Shown one piece after another: positions 34,328-46,040 of a stretch of DNA of 64,000 bases. Position 1 is the stretch's first letter; every line of letters begins with the position of its first letter. Source of the stretch: Albugo candida (Eukaryota > Oomycota > Peronosporomycetes > Albuginales); assembly GCA_040437565.1 (NCBI GenBank), contig JBDOQK010000037.1, positions 294,176 to 358,175 of the forward strand, read 5' to 3'. The notes under the pieces are model-generated. The model had not been told where the DNA came from, ran no database searches, and was given only the letters and a program-made list of their open reading frames with translations. The translations under genes and the position numbers were made by a program.

Positions 34328-35169
34328 GAAGGTCGGAATGTCCAGTAGTAATATCATCCTAATACATATATTGTTTACGTTACACTGATCGCATTATGCG
34401 ATGAAAATCTTAGCATGTATAAAAAGCGTGCGATATCTCACTTGGCTAATCAATCGTCCAATGTCGACTGCACTCTCATCAAACCTCATTGAATGAGTGG
34501 AATGTCAGGGTATCAGCAAATAACATTTCAATCTTAATGTTTGTCTCATGGAACATCACTTTTCAGCGACTTCTCAGAAACGAGGAATTCACTTTCGAAA
34601 TTCGATAATTTCGATCGCAATATACATCATGTACCCGTATGCAGAGCGCAAATAGAAGACTGAGCTCAAGATTACTGGCGTTGATTTGAATGGACAGGGA
34701 GACATTACACTATACATAACTATACATGTATAGTTGCGCCGCTGTAGAATGATAAGAAACTACACACGCTGACAGCCATTTCTACACGTGCGCAAAACTC
34801 TGTATGCATCTAATAAAAGAGCATTTCATGTGATGAGACACTTATGCTTTACCAGGAAATAATAGTAAAAATGAGATTGAGCTTGCGTTCATGCGGAATG
34901 CTATTGCTTCCTCCCTTATGCGCAACTGCGAATCAATAAATACCAGCCAAGTAAAAGACTTTTGTCGAGTGTGATTACGAGCGAAAGAAGCCTCGCCCAC
35001 ATGCAGCTATTCGATGCGACGGATAATGGCTCATCAGAAAAGTATCCGAGTTTGTAAACCTAGTAAATTTAATACAAGCAAATTGCAGAATGTTCGGCAC
35101 CACCTGCTATATACATACGATCGGCATTTAAGCCAAATACCTACTTCTAGTGCTGCATCGTCCGCGTAT
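34328..35169. other. Intergenic region
   Basis: No supported gene. It contains the perfect 16-bp palindrome ACTATACATGTATAGT at 34719-34734. The open stretch 35014-35295 on the plus strand is antisense to the KIX gene exon 2 and is not called. Confidence 0.4.
34719..34734. repeat. Perfect 16-bp palindrome
   Basis: ACTATACATGTATAGT reads the same on both strands and is preceded by a partial copy (ACTATACATA, 34709-34718). It could be a dimeric protein site or chance in AT-rich DNA. Confidence 0.5.
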
Positions 35170-36062
35170 TCACGTCGATTCGTCTTTCTCGCGTGGGCTG
35201 TAGCCATTGGAACACTCTGTACCCTCACCGAAAGACCTTCTCCTTCGTTTTGGTTCCGTCGCTGTCTGCATTACCTTCAGTTGCTCTCGTTTTAGCTTCA
35301 CACGACTATCGAATTCGAATCCTCCTTTGAAGTAATCCAGTCTTGACGGGGCTGATGCATGTAGAAGCTCTTCTTCTATTGCACATGCCTACAGAGTTTC
35401 TCATTAGAAGCTTGCAGAGCTACGGTACGGCAATTATAGCATACCACTTGGAGAAGATCTTCGAAGGAAGTGCAGCGGTTCGTGTATGCATCTCTTAACT
35501 TACTTCGAACAGCTTGTCGTTCTTCAATTGTCAAGTACGTTCTCCAGTCTTGAGCAGCAGATACTATCGGTGTACTTGAAGTAGCCAAATGATTACGCGT
35601 TTGTGTAGAAAACGACCCACTGAATGTGGGAGATGAGTCGATGTTTGATACCATTGTAGGAGTGTGTGCGCTACGAGAAGATATACAGGTTTTTGGTGCG
35701 TAGGTTTGCGAAAAATTGGAATTATTTACGGCACAGTTGTAAATTCCACTACTAGAGCTGATGGAACGAAACATTGAGGGAGGTGAAGCTGCTATTTTGT
35801 TGGAAGGAAAGAGTGTGCTAATCTGATTTTGCTTTGCTGCATGATGACTCAGTATTGCAAGGGAATTGATTGCTTGCGATTGTGTAGGAGCTCGTTGCGA
35901 AATCTGACTGATTGCGCACTGATTGGAACTCGCGCCATTAAAAGAACGTTTGAATGAGGGTATCGTGGATGGGACAACCGACGTCTTGGCAGTCTCAGTA
36001 GATGATGTAGAGGTGTCAATTTCTGATGGTAGTGATTCCGCTTGCATATCACTCAGGTTCAT
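35170..36062 (-). CDS. KIX-domain protein, MED15-like
   Basis: Two exons, 36062-35445 and 35388-35170, with a 56-nt intron (GTATGC...CTGTAG); 278 residues from the first ATG. The frame is open further upstream (to about 36116) without an ATG, so a 5' exon may be missing. The N-terminal two thirds are Ser/Thr/Asn-rich. Residues about 174-245 resemble the KIX domain of MED15 and plant relatives: DWRTYLTIEERQAVRSKLRD, FEDLLQV, then across the splice ACAIEEELLHAS and YFKGGFEFDSRVKLKREQL. KIX domains bind transactivation peptides, so a coactivator or Mediator-tail role is inferred. It ends in a basic Lys/Arg stretch (EPKRRRRSFG). Confidence 0.6.
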
Positions 36063-37460
36063 TAATGCCGAGGATTGGTAGCTAAGTACGCTACTTTTCC
36101 TGCTTAAAGTGCGCAATATATCAGGAAACGCAGTCTAGTGTAAAAGCGGGTTGCGATGGTATTGACTGACTCAACGCTTCCTAGTACCCGATCGATACAT
36201 GTGGGCACATTACTCGCTAGATTGCTTCTCAGTTCCTCACTTCCGCATGCAGTAATCAAAATCACTACCCCTATGTTGCGTCTTCAAGCCTGTAAATTGA
36301 TTGTAGTATCTTTAGGGCTCTTGACTGACAAAAAGCTATTACCTTAATTATCTGAAAGTTGCCAGAGTCTTGGTATGTCAGACACAGAGTCCGATGCTGT
36401 AAGGTATTCTCAATCCGGCGGTGTACTCTATTTCAATGTTCGTCAAAGCATGGAGTGACTTGTCCTATAAGTCATAAAGTCGGCAATAAAGTCTTGCCCT
36501 TTTTCCATGTGAATGTCGTGTATGACTTCATTATTACACGTTAGAGCTATTGACCTCCGGATAACAGAAAGCATGGTGATGGAATGAAGGTAAACACCCT
36601 TACCTTCGTTCCATCACCAAATAGTATCTTCAACAACGTGAGGAGTTTAATCTTGACTTTATTGCTGGGCGCTTCCACTCATTTTTGTTTTTGTTGATGA
36701 CTCAGTAAGAAGATCATGGAAAAATGCCTCGCTCTTGCAATGCGGCGTCAAAGCAGTATACTGGAGAATTGATCAGTACCAAGCATTGTTCATTCTCCGA
36801 TGTTTGAAGCCGTAATAATCTGTTAGTCCTACACTTTGATAAGCATATAGAACGGATGCTTTTANNNNNNNNNNNNNNNNNNNNNNNNNNNNNNNNNNNN
36901 NNNNNNNNNNNNNNNNNNNNNNNNNNNNNNNNNNNNNNNNNNNNNNNNNNNNNNNNNNNNNNNNTAGTATCTTCAACAACGTGAGGAGTTTAATCTTGAC
37001 TTTATTGCTGGGCGCTTCCACTCATTTTTGATTTTGTTGATGACTCAGTAAGAAGATCATGGAAAAATGCCTCGCTCTTGCAATGCGGCGTCAAAGCAGT
37101 ATACTGGAGAATTGATCAGTACCAAGCATTGTTCATTCTCCGATGGTTGAAGCCGTAAAAGTCTGTTAGTCCTAGACTTCAATAAGCATATAGAACGGGT
37201 GCTTTTAACATCGTTTGATCTGACAAAATGCAGCACGATCAGCTTGGTGAGAACGTCATCATTGATGATACTGTTTCTGTTGGAGGCTCTACTGGGCGTA
37301 ATAGGCTGAGCGGTCAAAGCTGACAGACTGCAGATTGATTAGTTGGATGTGAAGTGTCGTGTATAGATAGATGGGAGACCTCTTCACTTACAAAACTGTA
37401 CTGTCAAACTATTGTAATGTAGATGTACACTTTTGTAAATTCCTATACACATTTTGGACA
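36063..37460. other. Intergenic region with false gap
   Basis: No supported gene. The 100 N at 36865-36964 are flanked by 36622-36864 and a diverged copy, 36965-37207, with several substitutions (for example GATGTTTGAAG versus GATGGTTGAAG), so probably allelic. The true length is about 340 bp shorter. Confidence 0.5.
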
Positions 37461-38174
37461 ATGACGTTCTCTGATGACGATATGTTGAACGATCTCGCTG
37501 ACGAAATGCTGCATGAAATCAAGCACGATACAGGTGAAAAATCTTCACGAGGGGATACTACTACGATACCGTTACGTGCTGAAACAACGCAGCAAGCCAT
37601 GATAGGCAATTCCACTTCTAGTGGACCGTACGATCTCAATCGAATGATGTCCCAAATGATGCCGATGATGTCTCAGCTAATGGGCAATATAGATTGTAAG
37701 CAACCCGCCAGAATAACGAATAATCAGCCCAAGCTAGAAGAAATCCTTCCAAAGTATCTATCAGCCAATGAGGCGCAGAAATGGTCCGAAACGATTCATT
37801 CCGATCAGGTCATAATGGAGTCAGCATATTCACGTAATGGTGTATTGGGCAAAGCTCATAGCTACTCATACGGTCATGGAAGGTCTTCTCTTTCGTCATC
37901 TGGGGTTAAGATCGAACGTTTGATGCGTACATTTTTAAAAGAAGGGATTACATCTTCCAAGCTAACAGAGCGATACAATTCAAAAACAGGACACTTAAAA
38001 TCGATGGACCAAGTTCTAGATACGAAGCTTGTTGCACTATTCAAGGTCTATTTACAAGATGTTTTGATGCAGAAACTTGCTAGCGATACGGATGTTGATA
38101 TTCTAAGGGACAGAAAAAGCGACAAAGTCGAACACATAGTCGCAGCGGGAAGTAATCGGACGAGGACAATTTAG
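37461..38174 (+). CDS. Hypothetical protein, weak resemblance to BAG6 C-terminal region
   Basis: The ATG at 37461 gives 237 residues; an in-frame ATG at 37371 would add 30 residues of less protein-like sequence. It starts with an acidic MTFSDDDMLNDLADEMLHEI. It has a Met-rich helix at about 69-84 (LNRMMSQMMPMMSQLMG), then LPKYLSANEAQKWSETIHSD, a Ser/Tyr/Gly stretch, and a helical C-terminus (RLMRTFLKEG, LVALFKVYLQDVLMQKL). The Met-rich helix and the acid-plus-W pattern loosely recall the C-terminal region of BAG6/Scythe proteins, which chaperone hydrophobic clients. I regard this as a hint only. It is the last intact-looking gene before the repeat-rich zone. Confidence 0.55.
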   Translation: MTFSDDDMLNDLADEMLHEIKHDTGEKSSRGDTTTIPLRAETTQQAMIGNSTSSGPYDLNRMMSQMMPMMSQLMGNIDCKQPARITNNQPKLEEILPKYLSANEAQKWSETIHSDQVIMESAYSRNGVLGKAHSYSYGHGRSSLSSSGVKIERLMRTFLKEGITSSKLTERYNSKTGHLKSMDQVLDTKLVALFKVYLQDVLMQKLASDTDVDILRDRKSDKVEHIVAAGSNRTRTI

Positions 38175-38713
38175 TAAAGGCTTCGTCAGTCGCTCCAATA
38201 AATACGTTACAACATCCCTGGTAGCGAATTTTACTATGCTCGATAGTTAATTGATATTTGTCATGCTGAGAGTACTCAAGCCTTCTCTTATCTCTTCAGT
38301 ACACACCGCAAGATACGCCATAGGCTGCGACAGCACATGCAGCCATTTGAACAGAATGTTCTCTCATTTTTCTCAAGCTCATTGAATGCTCTATGCGCAT
38401 TTCACTAGCTCATAGTGCATGTCGCCTGAATTTTGCAATGCCAACATGATCGTTATTATGTTTGGCAGCTGTCCCGTTCTTGAAAATTGCTTATTCTTGT
38501 GCACCTTTCTGACTTCTATACATCTTTGCATCATCAGATACATTTTCTGTGTAGATGTGTCATTAGAGCTCAAGCGACAGAATTTCACTCTTGTGCCTTC
38601 GCTTTCATCTGTAAGAACACCTTTTCATACCATGTAACAATTCTCTGTGTGACACCGGTACATTGCGTCCGAGCCTTTCTGCCAGCACTACTCAAAGCTG
38701 ATGTCACACACGT
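38175..38713. other. Intergenic region before the first copia element
   Basis: No supported coding sequence or RNA gene seen. It marks the border between the gene-dense left part and the repeat-rich right part. Confidence 0.4.
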
Positions 38714-38976
38714 TGAAGATGGACATGTTGAATATGAGGTACGCCATCACTAGTACAGTCATTTTTGGTTTTTCTATGATGGTATCAGGAGTTTCCTGGA
38801 AGGATGGGTACGGGTGCGTGATCAGTGAGAGTTGATGCAGCGTGAGGAACGGTTGGCAAGCAAGACCTCAAGAACGGATGATAGGCAAGACAACTAGGGA
38901 CTAGGATGCAGGTTTGACATTCCATAAAACAAACAGTATTCATTTTACCACCGCCAACCCTACTCGTTTGCTGACA
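38714..38976 (+). repeat. 5' LTR of copia element 1
   Basis: 263 bp, TG...CA ends, pairs with 43392-43654. Shared landmarks include TTTTTCTATGATGGTATCAG and ACAACTAGGGACTAGG. Confidence 0.9.
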
Positions 38977-38990
38977 GGTTATGAGCCCAA
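38977..38990 (+). other. Primer binding site matching initiator Met-tRNA anticodon arm
   Basis: GGTTATGAGCCCAA sits immediately after the 5' LTR and is complementary to the anticodon stem-loop of tRNA-Met (GGGCTCATAACC), not to a tRNA 3' end. Drosophila copia uses such an internally cleaved initiator tRNA primer. Confidence 0.75.
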
Positions 38991-39457
38991 CGACTGGTTC
39001 TGACGGCGCGCCAAGAGCACCAACTCCAGTCAGACGCCGGCCACGAAAAGGCCACGGCGTCTCCAGCGGTAGGTCAAGGTGAAACGACGGTCCACGAATG
39101 GGGTGATGACGCCAACACCAGAATACTCGCAGCCCTCGTCGACCTCTAAGCGTGGATGACGCAGATGGAGGTCTCGCAGCTGAAGCGCAAAGAAGACGAA
39201 AAGATGATGTGCGTGATCGAGTCAGGGATGTTCCTCTCAGCGCTGGGACAAGGTCGCGATGGTGCACCGATGCACATCGATTCGCTCGGGCATTCACCGG
39301 TGCGTCCAAGAGTTGGCCAAGGTCGCCCGAACATGAAACATCATGGTGCAGGAAGAGACGCGGTTAGCCAGAAGGGCGAGCTGCGCAAGTAGCACCACCT
39401 TTGCGTACTCCGTATTCGAACATGAATTACGCAGCAGCGCAAGAATACGCGAGCTGA

Positions 39458-42400
39458 ATGGATCCGGCCACTCAACATGCAATGCGGGTACCGGATGAGC
39501 GTCAACGAAGACTAACGATTCGAAAGTTTGATGGCTCAGAGCTGTATCGAGGATTATGCTCCGGTTTCCTAGATTGGGGCAGGACATTCATGAGGCAGAT
39601 ACAGCACGCACAAGCGGCGTGTGGCTTCGGCTGGTCCGATGACGTGAAGACGGACCTGCTCGGGCACTATCTGAGTGGTACCGCCGAGCGGTACTACAAC
39701 AAGTAGGTTGAGACTTGGTGGGGACAGATTCCGACTCTCATGCACGTCATGGAACGCTTACAGCAGACGTTCAAGACTACTGTCACTGCTTCACACTCGA
39801 TGAAACTGTTCACGGCAAAGAAGGACTCCAAAAGGAGCTGGTCCGAGCATTATCATTACTTGGTGGCGATGAGTGATGCATGGGGCGGCGCTGACGCGCA
39901 GGTGCTGGACAACATTGTGCACCATGCATCAAGTGAGCTCCACAAGGTACTTATGGCTAAGTACGGCGGAAACCGGGTTCATTACCTTGCACAAGCCGAA
40001 GAGCTCGCGCATTGCATAGCCCACGCAATGACACGCGCACGTGTTATGAATGTGGCATGGTTGGGCACGTTCAAGCCCTGTGTCCTGAAGAAAGGAAGAA
40101 GTCGAAGAGAGTCAATGATGTCAAGGGAGCTTGGTAACAATACTAAAATCAAGGATGTTGTCAACTACACGCTGTGTGTACAAGATGCCAAGAACCAAGA
40201 CGATTCATGGATCCTGGATAGCGGTTTCAGCCGGCACCTGCTGAACAATAGTGCACTGCTCGAAGATGCCCGCAAGTGTGAAGAACAATACTTGGTCGCC
40301 GATGAAAAGCCGCTTCAGCTAACAATAGTCGGAAGTGTGTTTTTTCGCGTGATGGCATGCGGAAGACCAACTAAAATTCGACTTACTGAAGTCTACTATG
40401 AACCGATGATGACTCGCAATATCTTGTCCTGAGGCATACTTGAGCTAAAAGGCTACGCGCTCGAATACAAGGATGCTCGGAGATTGATTATATCGCTCGA
40501 TACCGGGAGCGTTATATCCGACGTGTCGACGCATAACAAAGTGACAGCTCCGGAGACCCAAGACGTGATGACAGGTCCAAAAGAGACCGGCCAGGTTATG
40601 ACTACAGCCGACGAAAGGAAGGAGCGGGAGGGTGATGTAGGTATGCATGCGGGGACCCTAATGGACTTTCATCAACTCCTAGGTCACCTCTCCTATGACA
40701 CAATTGACAAAAAAAAGCGCGCGAACCTGAATCCGAGATAAGACTTACTGATCATCAACGAAAGACATGCGTCACGTGTGCGCAAGCAAAACAGACCAAA
40801 AATGTGCAGCCCAGAAAAGACACCGGGGTTGACTCACTGGTTGATCAAATTGGGTGGTGTGATTTGCTTGGACCTAAAAGGACCGATGACACCAAAGGAT
40901 CGAATGGGGAATCGGTACCTCGTCAATTTTTTTGATCACAAGAGTAAGTACTGTCGCGTACCAAGGATCAAGCGGCAAGATAGCTCAAGGAGTTCTTGGC
41001 GTTCTTCGAGAAACGTTTTGATTGACGGGTACATGTGATTCGAACCGATGGTAGCAATGAGTATCAGAACGTGGACTTACTATGAAAAACCGCCGGCATG
41101 GCGAGACAGGTTAGCGAGGCGCGAAATCAAACTCAAATGGCAAAGAAGAGCGCATGCAGCGGGTGGTGTTAAATATGGCGCACTCGATGATATTCGGAAG
41201 TGACCTCCCGATGTATTTTGGGTAGAAGCGGTTGAGTACTTGGCGTAAATATTGAATCGCAGTTCTACAAAATCGAAGCACAAGCGTGCGTCCTCAATCG
41301 AGGTGCTGACATAGCAAGCTCCTGACCTACGCGGTATCGCTGAATTTGGCTGCATGTGTACCGTATAACGCGACGCGAAGGAGAATTTACTCGCGCATCG
41401 AGCCCAGGTTGGCATGATCGTCGGGCGCAGCGACGAGCCAAGGGATATCTAGTGTATTTACGCAAGGACAACACCGTCATTATGACGCAACACGTGAACA
41501 ATATTCAAACACTTTCGGATTTGCAGATCGAGCAACCAATACTTGATGTACAGCGAGAAGGTCATGATGGAAACTCTTAAGTAGACTCGCAGATCACTCA
41601 TGAAGACATTGGGGATGGTGAAAACAAGAAAAAGGGCAAGGGCAAGCTCAAGAAGTGGACATGTGACCCCTGTTTTACACGTGGGTCAACTAAGCATTCA
41701 AAGAAAGAAGGATTTCCACGAAGATTAATGTAGCCACCGTGCTAAAAGTATACGAGCCTGACCCGAAGACGCATGCAGAGGCGATGCTCCGCCCAAAGGA
41801 TGAAGGTTGGAGCAAGGCAATCCTCGAAGAAATTTAGGCGCTAGAGTCCAACGAAGTTTCGAACGTGTTCAAGCGACCAGCCTATGTAAAAATGCTGCAC
41901 AGTAAGTGGGTGTACAAGACTAGTACAGACGAAAACGGTGCAGTGGACCGACTCAAGGCACGGCTAGTAGCATGCGGAAATGAACAAGTCTTCGGTGTTT
42001 ACTACTCATTGACATTCGCCGCCGTTATGGACATGTCAACGATGAAAGTGATCCTAGGACTTGCGGTGACATGGGGTGTACATGAAAAACATGGCGACAT
42101 TCCAAATGCCTATTTAAAGGCTAACAAGGAGGAGCATTTTGGAGCTATTGCTGCACTTACCAAGAGGCATGAAGATCACGGACGAAAAAATCAAGGAACT
42201 TGGAGTGTCCAGTGCAAGTGAAGCCGCACTCGAGTTGAAGAAAAGCCTGTATGGGTTGAAACAGGCGGGAAGACTATGGAGCCAGCTATTGCATACAAGA
42301 CTCAAGGAATCAGGATTTGAACAGTGCATTAGTGATTTGTGCCTTTATTACAAGCGCGACGGTGATGATATGACTGTAGTTGGCCTGTACGTCGACGATC

Positions 42401-43348
42401 TCCCAGTCACGGCGACAAAGGCTACATCGGTCGATTGCTTTTTTACAGCGATGGAATCACTTTCAATTGGAAATTTGGGAGAAGTGTCCTAATTTCTAGG
42501 AATTTGAGACAAGGCGCTCGATGCGCACTCCTATGCTCTGGATCAGGAGGAGGCGATACAAGGGTTGCTCCGGGAACTCGGGTTGTCGTCGGCGAATCCA
42601 ACGCGTACACCGATCGTGGAGGAGTGCTGTGACGTAGCCAGAACGGAAAGTATCCTGTTTTAAAGAACGCAGAGCCTGGAAAATCGTCAATCCGGTCGTT
42701 TCAGTTTCTCGTTGGAAGTTTGTTGTCGGTCGTGCGGTGCACTCGCCCAGACATCACGTTTGCGGTTCACAAGGCAACGCTCAAACTCACCAGCCGCGGG
42801 AGCAAGCTTGGAAATTGGCCAAGGGTAACTTTCGGGAAGCAAGAATATAACGCTCGAGATGCATGCCGGTACTGATGGTGAAGATGCCGTTACGCTAGAG
42901 TCACATAGCGACGCATACTTCGCAGCGGACAAGGGTGACAGGAAGTTCCTAAATCGAGTTATGGTGTTTTTCAATGAAATGCCTGTAAGCTGGTCGGAGA
43001 AAAAGCTAGGAGGAGTTTCGATTTCGACGATGGAGGCCGAGTTTGTGGAAGCGTCCGAAACGGCGCGCGAGCTCCTTGGGATGAGGGAAATGCTGATGGA
43101 AGTGGGACTTGCACCGTCTCTGCCCATGGAGATGCATATGGATAATCAAGCGGCTATCCACCAGATTGAGGGTGAAGCTTCGTCCATGAGAGAAAAACAT
43201 ATCGATGAGCGCCTCAAGTTTGTGAAGGACTTTGCCCGTCGAGGCATAATGGAGCCGTGCTACGTTCCATCCGAGCTCATGCTTGCTGACCTGTTGACCA
43301 ACGTAACTACCTGCACAAGCTCGAAACGTTGCGGTCGATATTGGGTTT
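39458..43348 (+). pseudogene. Copia gag-pol, broken by stops and frameshifts
   Basis: Recognisable pieces in order: gag-like ([18 protein letters not shown], 39520-39706; continues 39719-40100), aspartic protease (WILDSGFSRHL near 40210), pre-integrase (FHQLLGHLSYDTI near 40670), integrase core start (ICLDLKGPMTPKDRMGNRYLV near 40860), RT (KWVYKTSTDENGAVDRLKARLV near 41910, GLYVDDLPVTA near 42385) and RNase H (SHSDAYFAADKGDRKF, MDNQAAIHQIEGEA, KHIDERLKFVKD, 42900-43250). Several stops, frame changes and an unaligned stretch at 41080-41360 make it non-functional. Confidence 0.9.
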
Positions 43349-43391
43349 GAAGTAGCTGGTATGACTGCGATACGACTGCGAGGAGGAGTTT

Positions 43392-43654
43392 TGAAGATGG
43401 ACATGTTGAACATGAGGTACGCTTTCACTATCTACAGTCATTTGGTTTTTCTATGATGGTATCAGGAGTTCTCTAGAAGGATGGGTAGGGGTGCGTGATC
43501 AGTGAGATTTGATGCAGCATGAGAAACGGTTGGCAAGCAAGACCTCAGCAACGGATGGTCGGAAAGACAACTAGGGACTAGGGTGCAGGTTTAACATTCC
43601 AATAAAGCAAACAGTATTCATTTTACCTCCGCCAACACCACACGTTTGCCGACA
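43392..43654 (+). repeat. 3' LTR of copia element 1
   Basis: 263 bp, the partner of 38714-38976 with scattered substitutions, which implies an old insertion. Preceded by the purine tract GAGGAGGAG. Confidence 0.9.
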
Positions 43655-44159
43655 GCACAATGCGGGCGCTTCATTGCGTATGCTTATTTCAGTAACATGC
43701 TCCCTTCGAACTAATCACATCCATATCCTACTTCTTACACACATAACTTCAATTGCGCTCTGTGCAGCGATCAATACGGTGTCGAACGAAATCGACGCCG
43801 ATGCTAGACTACATTCGTTGACTCAATTATTTCGTTACGTATGATGCAGCAACCAAAGTTGGTTATATAAGACGTTGAGTGTGTTCACTCGACTACTTAC
43901 AGTCTAAATCTCATAATACATATGCTCACATCCCACGAGATCGATTATCATTGTACATGGTCAGGGTCTATAGGTGAGTGCGTCATGGAAATCAGGTTTT
44001 GGTATTTATTTCAGTTCCAGCCGTACAGATCTTGATTGGAGCCTGCAAAACCATATGACACAAACACTGTTCCAGTATGGAACTGCAAATATGTTACTAC
44101 TAACAACGCCACAATGAATCTAGGTTACTGATCACGCGTACATTGTTCGAACGGGAATC
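43655..44159. other. Unassigned region after copia element 1
   Basis: No gene or known repeat recognised. A TATATAAG motif occurs near 43865 but no transcript can be supported. Confidence 0.3.
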
Positions 44160-44867
44160 ATGTCACTTTTTCAATGGCAAAATCATATAATAGAGATTTA
44201 CACACGTCATCAACAGGTAATCAAAGCGCAAACGTCACTGTAGCGGATGTTACATCCGCTTAAGCTGAAGCTTACTGAAGATGGATCACCAATCACATTG
44301 GCGGTAAATAACATACCTCATAAAAATATTGAATTTGCGGGGATTCTTTACCAAGAGCTCACGCGGATGTCGGAGATATCCCCAAAAGTCCCTACGAAAT
44401 TTTTTCAGCACTCCTAGGAATAAACGGAGTGAAGGATCCGAGATATAGACGAGTGTCTATGAATCAAGATAAGAAATAATCAGGTTCCCCGTATCAAGTG
44501 ATTTAGGAATAGAAGAGAACTATCGAGCCTGTGGAGAATTTGCCTCACTCTTCTTTGGCTGGATGCCTTGTGCGACATCAGAAATTGAAGCGAAAATACA
44601 CGACGACGCACAGGCGGATTTGGGAAAACAGAAGAAATACCGAAAGAGCAGTGATAGAATCAGGTCGATTTTAGAATGGCCGAGCGAGCAACAAAAATGT
44701 CTGGTGAAGAGATGATCAAAAGGTTTCAACCTCAGGAACGAAAATTGCTTACCTGGAATCAAACGTGCAGAAAAGAGCACGGGACAGCAGTATGGCCAGA
44801 TGTGGGATACCTCAAGAATAAACGAGGGATGACATGCCTGGTCACACCGAGAGTGAGGATAGACTGA
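44160..44867 (+). pseudogene. Unrecognised decayed coding region
   Basis: Several plus-strand stretches look protein-like but sit in different frames: MSLFQWQNHIIEIYTRHQQ (from 44160), LHPLKLKLTEDGSPITLAVN onward (44247-44417), then after a frame change LLGINGVKDPRYRRV. A further stretch YRACGEFASLFFGWMPC runs at about 44520-44710, followed by MIKRFQPQERKLLTWNQ in another frame. I do not recognise the family. It reads like one old gene broken by frameshifts, but chance frames cannot be excluded. Confidence 0.3.
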
Positions 44868-44927
44868 GTAGTCGGGTACTCTTGGCCTTTGATGGAGATA
44901 TACCACGATACCCAATGTACAGTACCC

Positions 44928-45611
44928 TATAAGGGAATCGCTAGACTCACCCTCGCTTCTTACTAAACTCACCCCATGCATTTTTCACCAATCATATTTC
45001 GTTATTTTAGTCAATCATTTTTGATTGATTTGATAAAACTTGAACTTGATGCAGGACGCAACCTGCAACTCCTGGCATTACGTACAGAAGAATATGCACT
45101 GAGATGCACAAGTTCATGGTTGTGAGTACTATGATCTATCTCCAAACGACAAGCCCCTGGTCCCTGCACTTTGAAGTGAATTGGAAAGGACAGTTAAAAC
45201 ATTTATGGCTTCGTTTCCTTCCGTTTTCGGGGCGATCTGTGTCGTGATGACTACCAGCATGCTCGCACTTCGTTCTCAGGACGGTTTCAGACTTTTCTGG
45301 ATCGTGCAACGTTAACTGGAAAGCCGTTAGAGAGTGCCGCAGCTCTAATTGCTTGTTCACCATCCTCGAGAGAGATCCACGTCAAGTACAGGAGGCTTGT
45401 GATAGACATTTTGCGGGAAGGTTGATGATTGACGGTATATTTCGATGTCAAAACACCCACCGACTTTATAAATTTGGTGATTCATGATTGATTAAAACGA
45501 TCAAGCGTGATTGACTAAGATATCAAAAATGATGAAATACGATTGGTTAAAAAAATGCTTGGGGTGAGTTAAGTAAAAAGCGAGGGTGACTTAAGCAATT
45601 TCCTTTTTATA
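44928..45611. mobile_element. Inverted-repeat DNA element with FAR1/MULE-like fragment
   Basis: The sequence 44928-45035 is matched in reverse complement by 45486-45611: both carry CACCCTCGCTT, ACTCACCCCA, GCATTTTT, CCAATC, TAGTCAATC in the same order. Long imperfect terminal repeats of about 110 bp and a FAR1-like Zn/HNH fragment inside suggest a small Mutator-like element. The right part is present again at 46041-46612 because of the false duplication around the 45941 gap. Target-site duplication not identified. Confidence 0.6.
45060..45363 (-). pseudogene. FAR1/MULE-type DNA-binding domain fragment
   Basis: Minus strand, one frameshift: KRSHKCFNCPFQF joined to CRLEIDHSTHNHELVHLSAY gives the CPF...HNH pattern typical of FAR1-family zinc clusters of Mutator-like transposases. 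Only the N-terminal DNA-binding part is present. The identical copy at 46061-46364 is probably an assembly duplicate. Confidence 0.55.
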
Positions 45612-45940
45612 TTTGCAATTTTAATTGACGATGCGCTTCCTTCCCAAAAAAAAACTATGACCACTCAAACTCTGGAAACTAAAACCTTATCTATTGAGGA
45701 TAGAAGCCGTCTGGTCGGAATGAAATTGGCTGGTCAGAAACTCCTTTGATTGCAACACATTTCGGAATCAGTCAGAGAAGTTCATCGCACTGTAAAGCAC
45801 AGCCGCAATGAATCCAGTGTTATTCCCAAAAAAAGCCCAGGACGACCAAAGAAACTTGATTGAAGGGATGTTACACACGTGGTCCGCAAATCAAGGAAGA
45901 TCGGCGGCCAACACTTCACGACATCACCAACAAAATGACT

Positions 45941-46040
45941 NNNNNNNNNNNNNNNNNNNNNNNNNNNNNNNNNNNNNNNNNNNNNNNNNNNNNNNNNNNN
46001 NNNNNNNNNNNNNNNNNNNNNNNNNNNNNNNNNNNNNNNN
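45941..46040. other. 100-N gap with 901-bp duplicated flank
   Basis: Bases 45040-45940 recur at 46041-46941, apparently without change. This is the longest false-gap duplication in the window. Confidence 0.9.

Larger units (their letters stand above)
38714..43654 (+). mobile_element. Degenerate copia LTR retrotransposon (element 1)
   Basis: Bounded by 263-bp LTRs at 38714-38976 and 43392-43654 that start TGAAGATGG and end GACA and differ at many sites. Directly inside are a primer binding site (38977-38990) and, before the 3' LTR, a purine tract (43380-43388). Order of domains is gag, protease, integrase, RT, RNase H, the Ty1/copia order. Five-base flanks (CACGT and GCACA) do not match, so no target-site duplication is seen. 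Base composition is noticeably GC-richer than the neighbourhood near 38980-40100. Confidence 0.92.

Noticed and set aside
38785-39309. 174-codon minus-strand frame rich in Arg and Pro
   Set aside because: It spans the 5' LTR/gag boundary of copia element 1 in antisense within locally GC-rich DNA; no domain seen.
40445-40741. Separate gene between copia protease and integrase
   Set aside because: It belongs to the pre-integrase part of the broken copia polyprotein (FHQLLGHLSYDTI).
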